Shown: in pieces, positions 19,128-32,426 of the stretch
Layout: each line of letters opens with the position of its first letter
Position numbering within the stretch: the stretch's first letter is position 1
From: Jaltomata sinuosa
Taxonomy: Eukaryota > Streptophyta > Magnoliopsida > Solanales > Solanaceae
Reading direction: 5' to 3'
Length of the DNA stretch: 64,000 bases
NCBI GenBank assembly: GCA_003996215.1
Contig: QJPP01000676.1
Location: 434,001 to 498,000, forward strand
Notes under the pieces: model-generated
Databases searched by the model: none
What the model was told of the DNA's origin: nothing
The model's input: only the letters and a program-made list of their open reading frames with translations
Position numbers and translations under genes: made by a program

Positions 19128-20529
19128 TGATAAGTTTCTAATCTATCAACTTATTGAGCCTTTATTCATGAATTATTGCCATGATTTGATAATATTTAGA
19201 GGTACTTATGGCCTTTATTGATGCAAATATAGGTACTCATGGTTACAAGTAGAAAACAAGGATATGAACCCAAAAGAGCTCAAAAGAAGTTGAAGTGTGA
19301 AGGTGATCAAAAGAGAAGAGGAGTCTATCAAGAGGTGCAGCCGCAGTACGACACGCACAGTGGATGGTGCAGACTGCACCCCCTTCACATGACACTAAGA
19401 ATTAGTTGAAGTCACTAGGCTACTGAAACAGAGCCATGTGACGTGATGTGTGGTCGCACCACACATCATGCAACCTCTCAAAGGGCATTTTTGTCAACTT
19501 TTATGTGATGATTTGGGAACCTTCTAAAACCTAATTTGGATATTGTACTCAATAGTTTTGAATAGTTCTTATCTTTTTTGAATACTACTCCATTGAGAGA
19601 GGTTCCCAAGGAAGATAGAGAGTACTTTCTATTTCTTTTCTTAAACCTTGTGAATCCACTATTAATTTTACAAATTGAGCTTGGATATTAGATATTAGCA
19701 TAGAATGAATGGAAATTTGAATTACCCAATTGGTATAATCTCTTACTTCCTTAGCATGAGTGGCTATTTTCCTTGTCTAGGGGTATGTGTATGATGGGTA
19801 TCTGATATTGGGTATGGGTCCTGCTTAATTGTGTTTATAATTGCTAAATTCATAAGGGTCTATTGAATTCTTCATGTTTTAACTCTAAAATTGATTTTTG
19901 CAAACATTGATTGGACTTACTTGGCTGTGTTCTTGCTTGAAAGAGAAGTTCATGATTTCGGATGAGAATTCAATAGTGGGTACTTAAAATTTCCACCTAG
20001 ATTGAGGCTAGAAATAGCTTGATCGCTAAACACCCATTTAAGAGTCTAAGCTATAAATAGTATGACTTTCCATATCTTGTGTTTGTTGTTTTGTGATTAA
20101 CCCATGGTTCTTGAATAAAGACCATGGGAAATATGCTTGGAAGATTGAAAGATTGACAAACATAACCATAACCAATGCTACCCATAGAATTTATTAAGAA
20201 TTTGCATAATCAAGCAAGTACCCTAACCCATGTTTGAATCCCATTGGAAACATACCCCTAGTCATTCTCTCTCTTGATAAAAATCCTTGTTTACTTTATT
20301 GTTTTGTTCAAATTACGATTATGATAGATTCCCAATTCCCTGATTTCCCTCAATTTACTTTTTATGCTATTTGAGCGATTACTCTATTGGTGATTGATAT
20401 ATGATAATCTTTTGGTGACTCATCCATTCTTTGTGGGATCAACTTTGCCTCCCATTAGGAATATAAATTTTATTTTTCTCTGACAATCGTTATCACCTCC
20501 CTATGAAGAGTGTTACTTGAGCGTTATCA
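19128..20529 (+). repeat. 5' LTR of the Athila-like element
   Basis: 1402 bases, terminal inverted TGATAA/TTATCA. It is collinear with 32427-33843 over the whole length. Confidence 0.9.
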
Positions 20530-20531
20530 AA

Positions 20532-20552
20532 AACGGCATCGTTGTTGGGGAA
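20532..20552 (+). other. Primer binding site of the Athila-like element
   Basis: Just after the 5' LTR, ACGGCATCGTTGTTGGGGAA resembles the plant PBS TGGCGCCGTTGCCGGGGA (tRNA-Asp type) with several substitutions. Position and pattern fit a PBS that has decayed. Confidence 0.65.
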
Positions 20553-20689
20553 TTAGTTTTGAGTAGCCTTGTGATTAAAGTTTGAAATCACTCTGTGTGT
20601 TTTTGTTTCATTTTTACTTAGTTTGTTATTTTTTATTATTCAGCAGGTAGCCCCTGAGCGAAGTGGGCAATAATGAAAGTGTTGATGAA

Positions 20690-22429
20690 TTCATGGATGT
20701 CACTCCTGAACTCATAGTTAAAGGTGGGGTAGGTGCAATATTCCTACCTTCCACGATTGAAAATATTGTGTTTCACATCACTAGTACCATGATCCACCTC
20801 ATACAAATGAAATGATTATTCGGAGAGGCTGCACATAAAGATGCAAATAGGTACATCCAGAATTTCATCGAGATATGCCAGCCATTTATCTTCCATAACA
20901 TCCCCTAAGAGTCCATCCAGATTTGCAAATATCCCTTCTCCCTCCCAGAAGAAGCGATGACATGGTTAGAAGAGCTTCTGGAATGATCAATCAGTTCATG
21001 GAATGGTATTATCAAAGTATTTATGATGAGGTTCTTCACTCCTTCAAGGATTATGCAACTGAGGGATGAAATCACTAATTTTCATCAACTCCAAGATGAA
21101 CCATTACATGATGCATAGCTTAGTTTTAAAAAGAAACTCGTGTTGTGCCCCAATCATAGATTGCCAGATAATTTCCTTCTCCTAAACTTTTATAGGGATT
21201 TGAATTTGATGAACAACTCCGTAGAAAATAACCTCGCGGGTGGTATCGCCTCGGCTCTTCTAGAAAAGATGACCAAGATGAATAGTGCATGGCACATGAG
21301 AGAGGCTGATATTTTCATGGGGGTGACCTCATCTTTTTTGATAAATGAAATGTGCCATAAAGATAAGGAAAGAGATGAGGCTATGGCCAAAATACTAAGG
21401 TAAATTAATCTCTTGGCCAAGCACATAATCGGAGCTGGTAATACTAAGAGTGTAAATATCGTGAGTACTTCGGAGCTTCAAGCTAGTAAATAGGACGTAT
21501 TTACTATTATGGCTAGGAAGTTTTGCTATTTGTCAGTGGGTTGTGAACCTGGGTATTGTCACTCGAGAGACAAAAATCAAGGTTGGATTACGGACAAAGA
21601 ACGCGAAGGCAATTGGAGAGATCATGAAAAAAAAGGGGACCGGTATAATCACCAGAGTTCAAACCCTTATGTGCCTTTTCATAAGGCCGATACTTCTTAT
21701 CAACCTTTCGTGAGAAACCCCAGACATTCAAAAATTGAAGATATATTGTCTCGTATCTTAAAGAAGGTTGAGTTAACCGATAGTGTAGTGAAGGAGCTTA
21801 AGAGAAAAGTGTCGACCCTTCATCAAATAGTGAGCTCACACTCAGCTTCTATCAAGCATCTTGAGTTGCAAATGAACCATTTGTCCACCAAAATAAATCC
21901 TCGAATAAAGGGGACACTCCATAGTGACACCACAGCAAATCCAAAGAATGATGGCCATGTTATGGCTATTGTCACAAAGAGCGGAAAAGTGAGTGGTGTG
22001 GTGAAAAAGCCTAGTATGAAGGTTGTTGTGAAGCCTACGTATTTAGGTGAGGAACAAATTTTGTTTGAAGAAAAAGATGATGAAGAGACAAAAGTTGGGG
22101 TGAAGCTTAGTGCCCCCAATGTGCTTGTGAATGATGATACGTGTGAAGATGAGAATGAGGTTGATGCTCCTTCTCAAGTGGCCATAGATATTTAGGAGGA
22201 CATTCCTAATGTTCCAAGTATGCCAACCATACTACTTAAGGTTCCTTCTCCATGCCTACAAATATTGGCCAAAAAGAAGGAGGATAACCAATTAAAAACG
22301 TTTGCTAGCATGTTAAACAAGCTTTTTATTAAAATCCCTTTGGTCGAAGCTATAACGCAAATGCCTGAGTATGCAAAATTAATGAAGGAGCTTCTTAAGA
22401 AAAAGCATGTTATTGACATGGGTACCGTG
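20690..22429 (+). pseudogene. Athila-like gag, degenerate
   Basis: Gag forms the capsid that packages the element's RNA. In several frames the capsid-type signature appears: FFGEAAHKDANRYIQNFIEI, then FPFSLPEEAMTWLEELL-like, then LRDEITNFHQLQDEPLHDA, FKKKLVLCPNHRLPD and LLLNFYRDL. Stops lie, for example, at 20908 and 21118. A 228-codon stretch (21509-22195) is the linker before the protease, with CNICG-type features degraded; a frame from 22220 continues to GACATGGGTACCGTG at 22415-22429, where the insertion begins. Confidence 0.75.
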
Positions 22430-25400
22430 TCTTTTCGGGAAAAAAATGACTTTGTGTTTGAAAATCATTTCGAAAATCTAGTTAAAGTTTCCAAAATGTT
22501 TTCAATTAAAAGCAAGAGTCGCCACTTAATTAATTAAGGAAAATTAAGAAAACCTTTGAAGATTCTAAAAGTCTAAAACAGATAAAGACTTAGAAAAATT
22601 TGAGATTTTGGGTAAGGGTTCAATTTATACTCTTGGAAGGGTGTTAAGGCACCAAGAGTATCCGCTAACTCGTGGTTATCCGGACTTGTTCGAAAAAAAA
22701 CTTATTTGACTAACTTTGAAAAGATTTTGTATTTTTTGATCAAACATCTTGTTCATTTTTTACCTTGAGAAAATCATCTTGTTTTTAATTTGATTTTGAG
22801 AAACATAGCAAGTGAGACGAGGAAATTGATACTTGTATTTTAGAAATTGAAACACATAAAGAGCTTATATTTTATAAACCGGAAAAAAAGATATGTTTAT
22901 TTTGTTTCATAGAAACAGTAAGTGATGAAGAAGATTTTAACAACAAAATGTTTTACTCTTTTGGGGTAACTCAACTAAGTTACAATGTTAGTTCAAATTA
23001 ATGCAAAGAAATGATAATCTAAACTACAAAAGTTGAAGGGAAAGGAAATAATTGAGCTTTTTGGCTTAAATTACTTGGACTTTTAGTATGAACCCTGTCC
23101 TAAATCTAATTCGTGGGCCCTCTTTAGGCCCACCGCAGTTCCACTTGGACTTTAGTACACTTTTGTATTCTACCCATTTGGGCTGTTGCTACGGCTTGAA
23201 TGGACTCTTCCCCAGAAAAAACATTTTTCACCAGTTACAATTTAAATACGAAGGGGATTAGAAAAAAAATCAGTTTACACTTAGCAACAAACTTTCAAGA
23301 AATTCCCTTAGCATGGTGAATTATGTTTGTCATTCCAAGGAGAATGCTTTAAATAGACATGAGCTTAGAAATGACACGAGACTATCTATGCTTCCAAACC
23401 CAAACCGCAAGGAATTCAACTCCAAATTTTAAGCCAAGCAAGACAGAACAAACTTCTCATTAGCAGGTTTACGAGTTAGCATAATCAATCTGACAATACA
23501 GTTTATCAACTAACACTGGAGGAAAATGATTTCTATTTCCTTTAAATAGCTTATCACAGTGAGGAGAAAGAGAGAAACAAGTTCTAAACCAAATCATGTG
23601 AACCAAGAGCATAACATTCATTGTGACGATTTTACTAAAACGAAACAGTAGAGAATTGTCTTACTATCGAGGTAATTCTCAGGGTTTAAACTTGACCAAA
23701 GCACATACAATGTCAAGGCATCAAACATGGTATCTTAGACAAAGTACTCAGCCTGTTAATAAGCATACATGTTCAAGTTGGAAAACCTATTTGGTTTTAG
23801 GTAAAGGAGAGAAATCATTACTTTAGGGCATGGTCAGGATGAGGTACAGTTTATATAAGAGGGAAAACATCTCATGGTTTTCAAAGAAGAGGGCAAACTT
23901 TTACCAAACGAGGTCAAGCATGTTGCAAAAAATGGAAACTTGCTCATGCTAGTAACACACAGAAAAAGAATGACGAATCCTAATTTATGATTTCATGAAC
24001 TTGTACTATTATCGAGAAAGACTGTTTGACATGCTATAATTGACAAGATTTCACTAATTTCTCTATATACTAGATGAGCATGTATTCCTAATAAATCAAA
24101 TAAAAGAGAACAAGAACATCTAGATGTAAGCACATTGTCTTAAAAGCAAAGTCACTACTAGAGAAGATCAAAATAAAAGAAATTGATCATGTAAAGGCAA
24201 CGCGGTCTTAGTTAATTAACATGTTGCTGGAGAATAGTAAAACTCTAAGGCCTTCGACTGTTACAACGCTAAAAATGAGAAATGGTCACGTTTGTATGGA
24301 AACTAAGCAAACAAAGTCACACACAATCAGTGAATTAAACCGGCTATGCTTAAAACTCATTCTCGAAAATATCCTACTTACGCTCAATAGGCTAGTTCCT
24401 TGAACAAAATCTTTACGCAAATACAAGCGACACTTTTATGAACACTTAATAGTTGTTAAAACAACAAGCATCATCAACCATAATCCTTGGATTCTATTTT
24501 AAAGGCAACAAAACAAAATTTAGCATTTTCCCCCCCTTAAATCTCTACCACGATAGCTAGAGGGGGCTCGAACTCCCATTGAACAACGAAATAACATAAC
24601 GTATCAACCCTCATACAAAAGCAGTTATAAACACGAGAAGAGAACAAAAAGAAAATCAAACAAAAAAAAAAGAAAACATCAGAGCTTGACAACAACTTCG
24701 ATAAATAGGTTTTAAAAAGGAAACCTTCATCCGCAAATTTTAATACCACATCATATAAATCATAAAATACCAATTGGAAATCCAACATGATAATTTCTAG
24801 AATAGCGAAAGAAATAGAACAACATAGCCAGCCTAAAACCAGCAGAAATATTTCTAAAGGAAAAGAAAAGAATAGACAAATTTACATCATGTTAAAAGAA
24901 ACAAAGGAGAGGAAAGAAAAGTATAATGAGTTTACCTCCTTTGGAGCAGCCAACTGGGGCAAACGAACCTCGTCGAAATCACCATACCACCGCCAGAATT
25001 GAACTGAGCTTATCGAAATCAATGAGAACACTCTCTTTTTAAGTGTATTTCCCTCTGAATTATGGTTACGTGAGATTAGTGGAATGCTCCACCAAAATCC
25101 CCAAGTTTTTCCCCAAAATTATCTACTCACCTCAATAGAAGAGGGGGTTTATATAGGAAATTTTTGAGTTTCCAATGGGTGGAAAAATAGGGGGGAAACG
25201 AGTAGAAATTCAGGATAAGGGTTAGGGATTTTGAAATCAAAAATCTAAAATCCCCTTATGCAGACACGTATGTACCATCCAGTACAAAATTGATCATGCA
25301 CCGACGATCTTGAGACTCATACGCCGCAATTTCAGGGATGGGGAACGTTGGGGATACCACCTAGATGATTTCTATGAGCTTCTAGAAGCGGGACAACGCA

Positions 25401-26353
25401 CACTTGACGGGGAAATAGATGGAATTTGGAAATTTTAACAATGTTTGGGGCATTGTTAGTTGTTGTTGTTGTTATCTTGCAGCTGCGTTAGGGTTTTAGA
25501 GAGAGAGAGGAAATTGAGAAGACAAAGATGAAGCAAAGAGGTGAGCATTTGTTGTACGAGGCGCGTTGTCTCGTACAACGCGTCCTTTTCTGGGAAATTG
25601 GGGGAGAGTGAGGAGCATGAGGGATTGGGGAAATATAAAGTTGAGGGTGTGTTTTGTGTGAGGTGTATAAGTGTGTATATGTATGTGAGCTGAGGGAATA
25701 TAGAGAGTTGGTCCGGGTCAGAGGTGAGGGATTGGGTTGGGGGAGTGATGTTTCGGTCAAAGGGGGTGGATGGTGTGTTATTGGCCCAAACGGCTGGAGA
25801 AATAAGGGACTGATAATAAAGTTGATGAGGCTCTTTAAAATTTGGCCACATTTTCAAAATGTGGCCGTTTTTAATTTAGGAAATAGCCAAATTGAGAGTA
25901 ATTAGGATAAATCCGGCCAGGATTTAAACGATTTCAAAGGGATAGGCTAGAATAGGAATAGAGATAAATCAATTACAATCAACCTCAAGCCTTAATAAAT
26001 TTAATCCTTTCAAAATAATTATCGTATTTTACACGGAATTACCTCTTTAATAATTACAAAATTAATTTATTCAATTAATCTCTCATTTAAATTAATTTAG
26101 AGGAAAATAAAACGTTTAACCGTTTAAAGGATTTTCTTATGAAGTTAAACTTTAAAATAGTTCTTCAAGTAAACCTATATAAATTCCACATAATTAAATA
26201 TTAAAGATATAAGTTGTTACTCAAGACTATCATAAAGCTTATTTGGAAAATGTTTTATCCCTTTTTTACAAAACAATTATTTTGAAAATTATTTAGACTT
26301 TAAAAAGGCTCTAGATTAATTTGTAATGTGGAGGGTAAAAATTGGGTGCCAAC
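22430..26353 (+). mobile_element. 3.9 kb non-coding insertion, solo-LTR-like
   Basis: It interrupts the gag-protease frame of the Athila-like element: the codons before (GGT ACC GTG) and after (GAA GTG TCA) join in frame. ACCGTG is present on both sides (22424-22429 and 26354-26359), a 5- or 6-bp target duplication. The ends read TCTTTTCGGG and GGGTGCCAACA. No coding domain is seen, and I found no second LTR or primer site inside, so it resembles a long solo LTR of a Ty3/gypsy (Tat/Ogre-like) element. The exact ends are ambiguous by one or two bases because of the repeat. Confidence 0.7.
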
Positions 26354-26359
26354 ACCGTG

Positions 26360-26780
26360 GAAGTGTCACACAACTGTAGTGCTATGATGACAAGCAATGT
26401 TTATACAAAATGGAAAGACCCAGGTGCATTCACCATTCTTTACACTTTCGGGGTGTTTGTGTTCCAAAAGTCTTTGTGTGATCTAGGGGAAAGTATAAAA
26501 TTGATGCCTCTAATTATATTCAAGAAGTTAGGTTTGGGTACTCCCAAGCCTACACCGATGAGATTGCTCATGGACGATCATTCCATCAAATTGTCGGTAG
26601 GGATTTTATTTGATGTATTGATCAAAGTCGACAAGTTCATCCTACCCATCGATTTTGTTATCTTGGACTATGAAGTGGATCTTGAGGTGTCGGGCAACCA
26701 GTATTGGCAATCGAGAGAGCTTTGGTTTACGTGGAACTCAGGGAACTCAAGTTCCAGGTTAGAAGCAAGGAAGTAACCTC
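26360..26780 (+). pseudogene. Athila-like aspartic protease region
   Basis: The frame continues gag after the insertion: HNCSAMMTS, KDPGAFTILYTFG, then SLCDLGESIKLMPLIIFKKL (the active site is normally C-DLGASINLMP), then VLIKVDKFILPIDFVILDYE. The protease would mature the polyprotein. The family A-S after DLG is E-S here, and the expected ILGRPFL motif is replaced by a shifted frame near 26690, so it is inactive. Confidence 0.8.
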
Positions 26781-28901
26781 TAATGTATTCCAATACATGA
26801 GACCACTGGATGAGCTTCGAGTAGTATCCATGATCAATGTTAAGGGTAAGTTTGTGGATGCCCATGAGAAATTTGTGATGAAATAGATGCCCAAGCCTTG
26901 GATGTTGCCACTTTTGCAATAAGATGATGCTATAAAGATTTTGATGGAGAAATTACCTTGCTTGAGATGGGCCATGCCAATCGGATTGGCATGCTCTCTG
27001 ACAATGATTGAGGATTGAGGTACTATCGTTGAGCTCCGACGTAAAATTAAGTGCTTCTTGGGAGGCAACCCAAGTGTTTTTACTTTATTTTTGTTGCCTT
27101 TTGTTATTTTTGGTGTGTTTTTAGGAATGCATGGAGAGGAAAAATGACCAAGTGGAAAAACAAGACAAAATGGGGACGTTCAGAAGCCCATGTAGTTCAC
27201 ATATGCTATTGTTCATGTTGCACAGGGTAATGCACCCTGAACTAGAAAACTAGAAGAAAAATCCTATATTGGAGGTGACGTGCACTAGGTTTTGCATTTT
27301 TCATAAGCCATTGTGCGCGTCGCACCTTTATCACACCATGAGTCAAAAGCCTGGGCAAAATTGAGTTGAAAAATATGGCTGGTGCGAAACGATGTGCGAG
27401 CTGTACATTGGCTTGTGTGAATCACACATTGCGGCACACCAAGGTAAGTTTTAAATTTTGTTTGACCTTCCCGTTGATCGACTCAACCCGGAGACCAACC
27501 TGGTGACTTTTCTTCTTCTTTTTCTTTTTATAAACTGCCACCCTTCTTCTTCTATTCAATAATCTCCCATAAAATCCTCTATAACTCCCTCACAAATCCT
27601 CCAAAATCCCTCAAACATCCACCAAAATCTTTCTCTCTCACCCAAATCACTCCACCACCGGTTTCCACCGATTGCTGATGTCGTCTCTCCAATCACAATT
27701 TTGGGTCTCTATTGTTGTCTTTCAAAAGCTCCAATATTTTATTTTTACCCTCTAATCATCACTTGTTGTAAGTTCCCCGACGTTAAATACGTGTCTTTAT
27801 GATGATTGGGAACTCATATTGTGAAACATGCTCATTTATTCTTCCATGTTGATTTTGGGTGAGATCCAAAAGTTTTGGGTCCCCAATTTTAGGTTATATT
27901 GTTGATTTTGCTTAGGATTAACTTGGTAGAACTTAAAGTTATGATGATGCATGTTGTTTGTGGTAATTTGTAGTCTTAAAAATCTGTGTTTTCGGTGAAG
28001 TCTGAGTAACCTACTTTTGTTGATACGTGATTTAGCCCTATGATATATTGGGTGATGTCATTCTTAAGGGAAAATCGTCATCTTCATGAGGTGTTTGTTA
28101 GAACTTGATGTTTGGGGCCGAAATTGTAACTACCATGGTGCCCATGTTATATTTTAATTGATTATGCTTGCGGGTATATGTTCTTGGTTGGCGGGTATGA
28201 AATTGTTGTTGAATGAGTGTAACTACCAGTTTGTAATTGAATGCTTGATGTTCCCAATGATAGATGGGGTAACTTCCTTCTTAAGGAAAATCATTAAGTT
28301 CTTCTTTTGTTTTGAATTGTGTTAATAGAAACCGGAGAAGTCTGAGTACCCGGATGATTTGGTTTTGGTCATAGAATGTTTATCCTATTATTGTTGGTGT
28401 TTGTGTTTGGTGTCGAGTTCATATCACAGATATTGCTCTATGAAGCACATGGGTAACACACAATAACACAAGGAACCAAAAAGTTCCAACTATTTTCTTA
28501 TGCATTTCGCATGTGATCCATAGATCTATATGTGCAAAATGCACAAGGAGCCGCACCTTGTTGATAATGGGTTCCAGATCACTGGAATGGGAGGCAAAGT
28601 TTTGTGCGATACGTGCACTGGCTGGTGCAAATCACACTATTCTTCATTCCCCAAAGCAGAAATAAACTTCAATTTCTGATAGTTTGTGCAATGTCACATG
28701 TGACGCGCACAACCCTTGGTGCATTCGGCACGTGATTTTCACAAGTCATCAGTCACCTGTTTTGTTTTTCTTCTTCTTTGCATTCCAATGCCTTTTTAAT
28801 TAGTTAACTTCTTTTAGATTTTCTTCTTTTAAACACTTCCAAAAATACAAAAAAAACATTTTGCTTTGACTTTGAGTACTAATAATCTCCATGTATAGAC
28901 T
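26781..28901 (+). other. Interior without RT or integrase
   Basis: After the protease, where RT, RNase H and integrase should be, only about 250 bases separate protease-like sequence from a stretch ending CTTGGGAGGCAACCCAAGTG (27057-27076), which typically lies past pol in these elements. The region 27080-28900 is non-coding. It contains repeated GTGCR/GCAC-rich phrases (27190-27240, 27290-27450, 28530-28760). Confidence 0.6.
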
Positions 28902-30366
28902 ATGTCTTCTAGAAGGAGCAACACAGGGTGAAACCCAAAGAAGTTGTCAGACACGGAAGAAGCAAGGATTTATTTTGGGGTTGTGGGTATGAAGGCCATA
29001 TATGACCATGATAAGAATAGAACCTTCAACACGGAGATGAGCTTCAACTTAGAAGCAGTCAGGGACAATCTACCCAACATTCCCCAACAGTTTGCCAATT
29101 GCCAATGGTAACCATTCCAAGATGTACCCGGAGTGTACTATGAAGAGGTGGTTTGGGAGTTCTATGTTGCCTATCAAGCCACGCGAGATTCTAAGGGGTA
29201 TAAGGGGAATGTGGAGAAATTCCCTAACTTCAATTAAGTCATTGTTTGGGGAAAGAAAACTTGCATCACTCTGGCTGATATAAATGTCATTTATTGGGGT
29301 AACCCAATTGATCCTACACCTGCACTCTTGGTTAAGTTGACTGTTGAACCAAAGCCATATCAGGTGGCCGCCCTGATTATTTCTCCTAACACTCCTATTT
29401 GGTCCACTATAGGGGCAATATATTGAGGCAGACTCTATACTTTGGGGCCTATCTCTAGTATGACTTTGTCCGCAATTGATTCTTACCCTAGCAGAATGAT
29501 AAGAAATTAACCCAGGATGGATCAATTTTTGTTGCTTCTATTATGACATGAGAACATGTCAACTTTTGGGAAATCACATCTATGGTGATAAGGAGGAAAG
29601 AACATAGGGGTGGTGACATATTCCCTTACTCGGTGCTCATCAAGAAGCTTTGTGCTAAGGCCGCAATCCCCTACTTTAGTTATGACACGCTTACCCCTTC
29701 TACTGGTGTGCTGGACCTTGACAAGAAAATAGACATGAATGCTCCTAGATTCAAGAGGCAGAGATTGAAGCCTCTTAAAGATATTGAGGATGTAGACACT
29801 GATGTTGAGTCCACTGCTTCCTCCCCTAGATCAACTTCAGACGCACCTACCCCCGCGGTATTGGGAAATCATGTAGCTTCTATACCTCAGGCACCTCTAC
29901 CTTCTTCCTCAACCTTGAACATAGAGGGGCTCCGCAAGATGGTTAACCTGACCTACAATTATGATAGGCAGTTAACAAGGTTGTCACGAAGGCCATTAAG
30001 GGAGTAGTAGATAGAGTGAGCAAGCTCTGCCAGAGGGTAGATGTAATTGAGGGAGCTGTGAAGGAGATCTATAAGGATATTAATAAGGCAAAAGGGAAGG
30101 CTCCAGTTGAGGATGCATATTTGAGTGCCATACCTCCACCCCAGCACACTCCCGATCCCTTAGATGATTTATTTGTGGCTTATAATGATGAGGATGCGGA
30201 GCTAGCTAATGATCAGGACCAAAAGTTTCAGCGGGTGCTCAAAGAGTCCATACTCACTTTGCACTCCCAAAGGGTGGTGCAGGTTCAAGTGCAGAGGCAG
30301 CAGAGCAGACAGATGATGAAGAGTAGTCCTCCAAGGAGTTGTTGCACCCCTTCCTTACTTACTTGA
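28902..30366 (+). pseudogene. Env-like / plant-transposon-protein region of the Athila-like element
   Basis: From ATG at 28902 a protein-like reading can be followed in three successive frames (28902-29560, 29582-30007, 30016-30366). Recognisable segments are RTFNTEMSFNLEAV, EEVVWEFYVAYQATRD and a region rich in Ser/Pro, then a coiled-coil-like LCQRVDVIEGAVKEIYKDIN. The order fits the extra ORF downstream of pol in Athila-type elements, sometimes annotated as plant transposon protein. In-frame stops (codon 10, and after QFANCQW) and frame changes near 29570 and 30005 show that it is dead. Confidence 0.6.
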
Positions 30367-32426
30367 GCTTAGAGCATTGAGGGCAATGCTTATTTTCTTA
30401 GGGGAGGTGGTGCTTATTTTCTTGGTTGGTTTCCCGTGTTGGGCTTTGAGTTATTTTTATTGCCCTTGTTGAGCCTTTGACATGTTTATTTCCCTGCTAG
30501 ACAATTTATATGGCCCTTGTCAGGCATATTTTAGATGATTGTGATACTGCCCTTGTCGGGACTTTTTTTTATGTTGTTATTAGTTCTTAATTGTTCCCTC
30601 GCTGGGATTTATATTTGTACTTGTGGTTTATGTTGCCGTGTTAGTCTTACACGATTCCATTGTTTCACTACTCGTGCCTTGCAAATGCGCTAGTGCGTAT
30701 GCCAAGGCTTGTTTTCAAATGATTCATGAGTGCTTAAATTTGTATTCTCCTTGTTAATAGTAGATTAGTAATAAACTCCAAGGGTTTTATTAATACCACG
30801 GTTCTTTCCTCAAGGAGAAAATGTTTTCTTTATTTTTTCTTTTGTTTATTTTTGTGTTGAACCGGGTTGGTGTTTCCTATGATAGATTGAGAGGGAACTA
30901 TCTTAAGGCAAAATGCCAAGTTTTAGTTATATTTGAGTCCGTTCTTTGCTTGTCTTGAAATGGGCCCACCAAAAAATTTACTTGGCAAGAGGTTTTTGAA
31001 AATTAAAGAGGGAAAATGATTTTCAGTAAAATATTCTCTTGTCATTACTTGCACACTCGTTGTTTGCCTTGATCGATTCATAAATGAGTGTGTAAAGAAC
31101 TCAAACTAGCTTGTCAGAAGTCATTTGTCCCAATTGATTTGGAGACTTATTGTGAAAATTCTTATGTTGTGATGCCTTGTGTGGTAAGGCTATACTTAAT
31201 TCTTGCGTGCATGTGTTGTCTATAACTTGCCCAGAATGTGATTCAAGGTAAAATCCTAGATGTCACTGAGATTGGAAAATGACCTTAGGCCCTTTCTGAT
31301 TAGCCACTTCACCCAAATTGACCTCCCTTTACATTGATCTTAATGAACCCCGTTGAGATTGTGACTTTTCTTTGGTGCTACGTTGACCTTTTTGGAATCA
31401 AAATTCTTGCACCTGTCCTCCCTAATGTCTTTAAAGTGATACATAGACTAAAAGCCTAATTTTTGGTGGGGATTGAAATGATAACATAGGCAAATGCCTA
31501 AGTTTGGGGGTGTATGTACTAAGATGGAGAATAAAAGGAGTTGTGCTTTAATGCAAGGTAGCACCTTATGCTTGATTTGAACATTTATCCAAAATGCCCA
31601 ATGAGATGAGCAAAATTAACAAAAGAAGGAATTGGTGCTACCAAGTGAAAGTGATTTAAGGAATGTCAATTGATCTAGTTTGAAGGGAAAACTTTGGGAT
31701 TGTGTGAGGGAGAAACAAGGTGAAGTCATTGTTCAAAAATGTGAGCATTTTTTGAAATGATCACAAGGAGCGTTAGGGAGGTTTAGTCACTTGAGCCAAA
31801 TGCAATCCTCACCTTAGCCCTAGCCAACATCGTAACCTGCAAAACCTTAGTGATTCTGAGCTTGGCAACTCTACACTAGTGACAAATTACATGAAGGGCA
31901 AGCCTATGGTTCGATATATGTACACTTGAATTTCTTTGAGAGAGTGAGAGTCTTTTGGTTCTCTTATAATACCTTTGTCCTGAAAATTTCATGATTGTAA
32001 GTGGGATTCTCTCTTATGGTGAGTGTCATCGCACACTTGAAAAGAATAATAAAGTCTCTATTTTAGTTGATAGTAATGAATGAGATGAGTTGTGTGGCAA
32101 ATCTCGAGGCAAACCTTGAAGGTCCATGCCAATAATTTGAGAAGCTTGATCTTGTTTCGAATAGCATTTTTTCTTGTTTTTGAATGAGAAATGAAGTCCT
32201 TTTGATGAGTGTTTTGAATTGATCAATTGCCTTGAGAATCTAGTGTTTCAAATTGAGATAAGCATTGTACTTGAGTCTTTTGTTTGAGTCTTTTTGTTTA
32301 CTATTTTTCTTAGTTTTTTTAGAGTAGAGTAATCTTTGGTATAACCCATGTGTTTTAGAGCATAATTCATTCCTTACTTTATGAGTATCTTTATTGAGGA
32401 CAAGCAATAGTTCAAGTTTGGGAGTT
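30367..32426 (+). other. 3' untranslated interior of the Athila-like element
   Basis: No gene is seen. It starts with a phrase (AGCATTGAGGGCAATGCTTA) common after the last ORF of such elements. The polypurine tract before the 3' LTR is weak (CAAGTTTGGGAGTT at 32414-32426). Confidence 0.6.

Noticed and set aside
25456..25857. Open frame of 133 codons on the minus strand
   Set aside because: Low-complexity Ser/Pro/Leu/Asn, overlapping another frame, inside a non-coding insertion. No domain.
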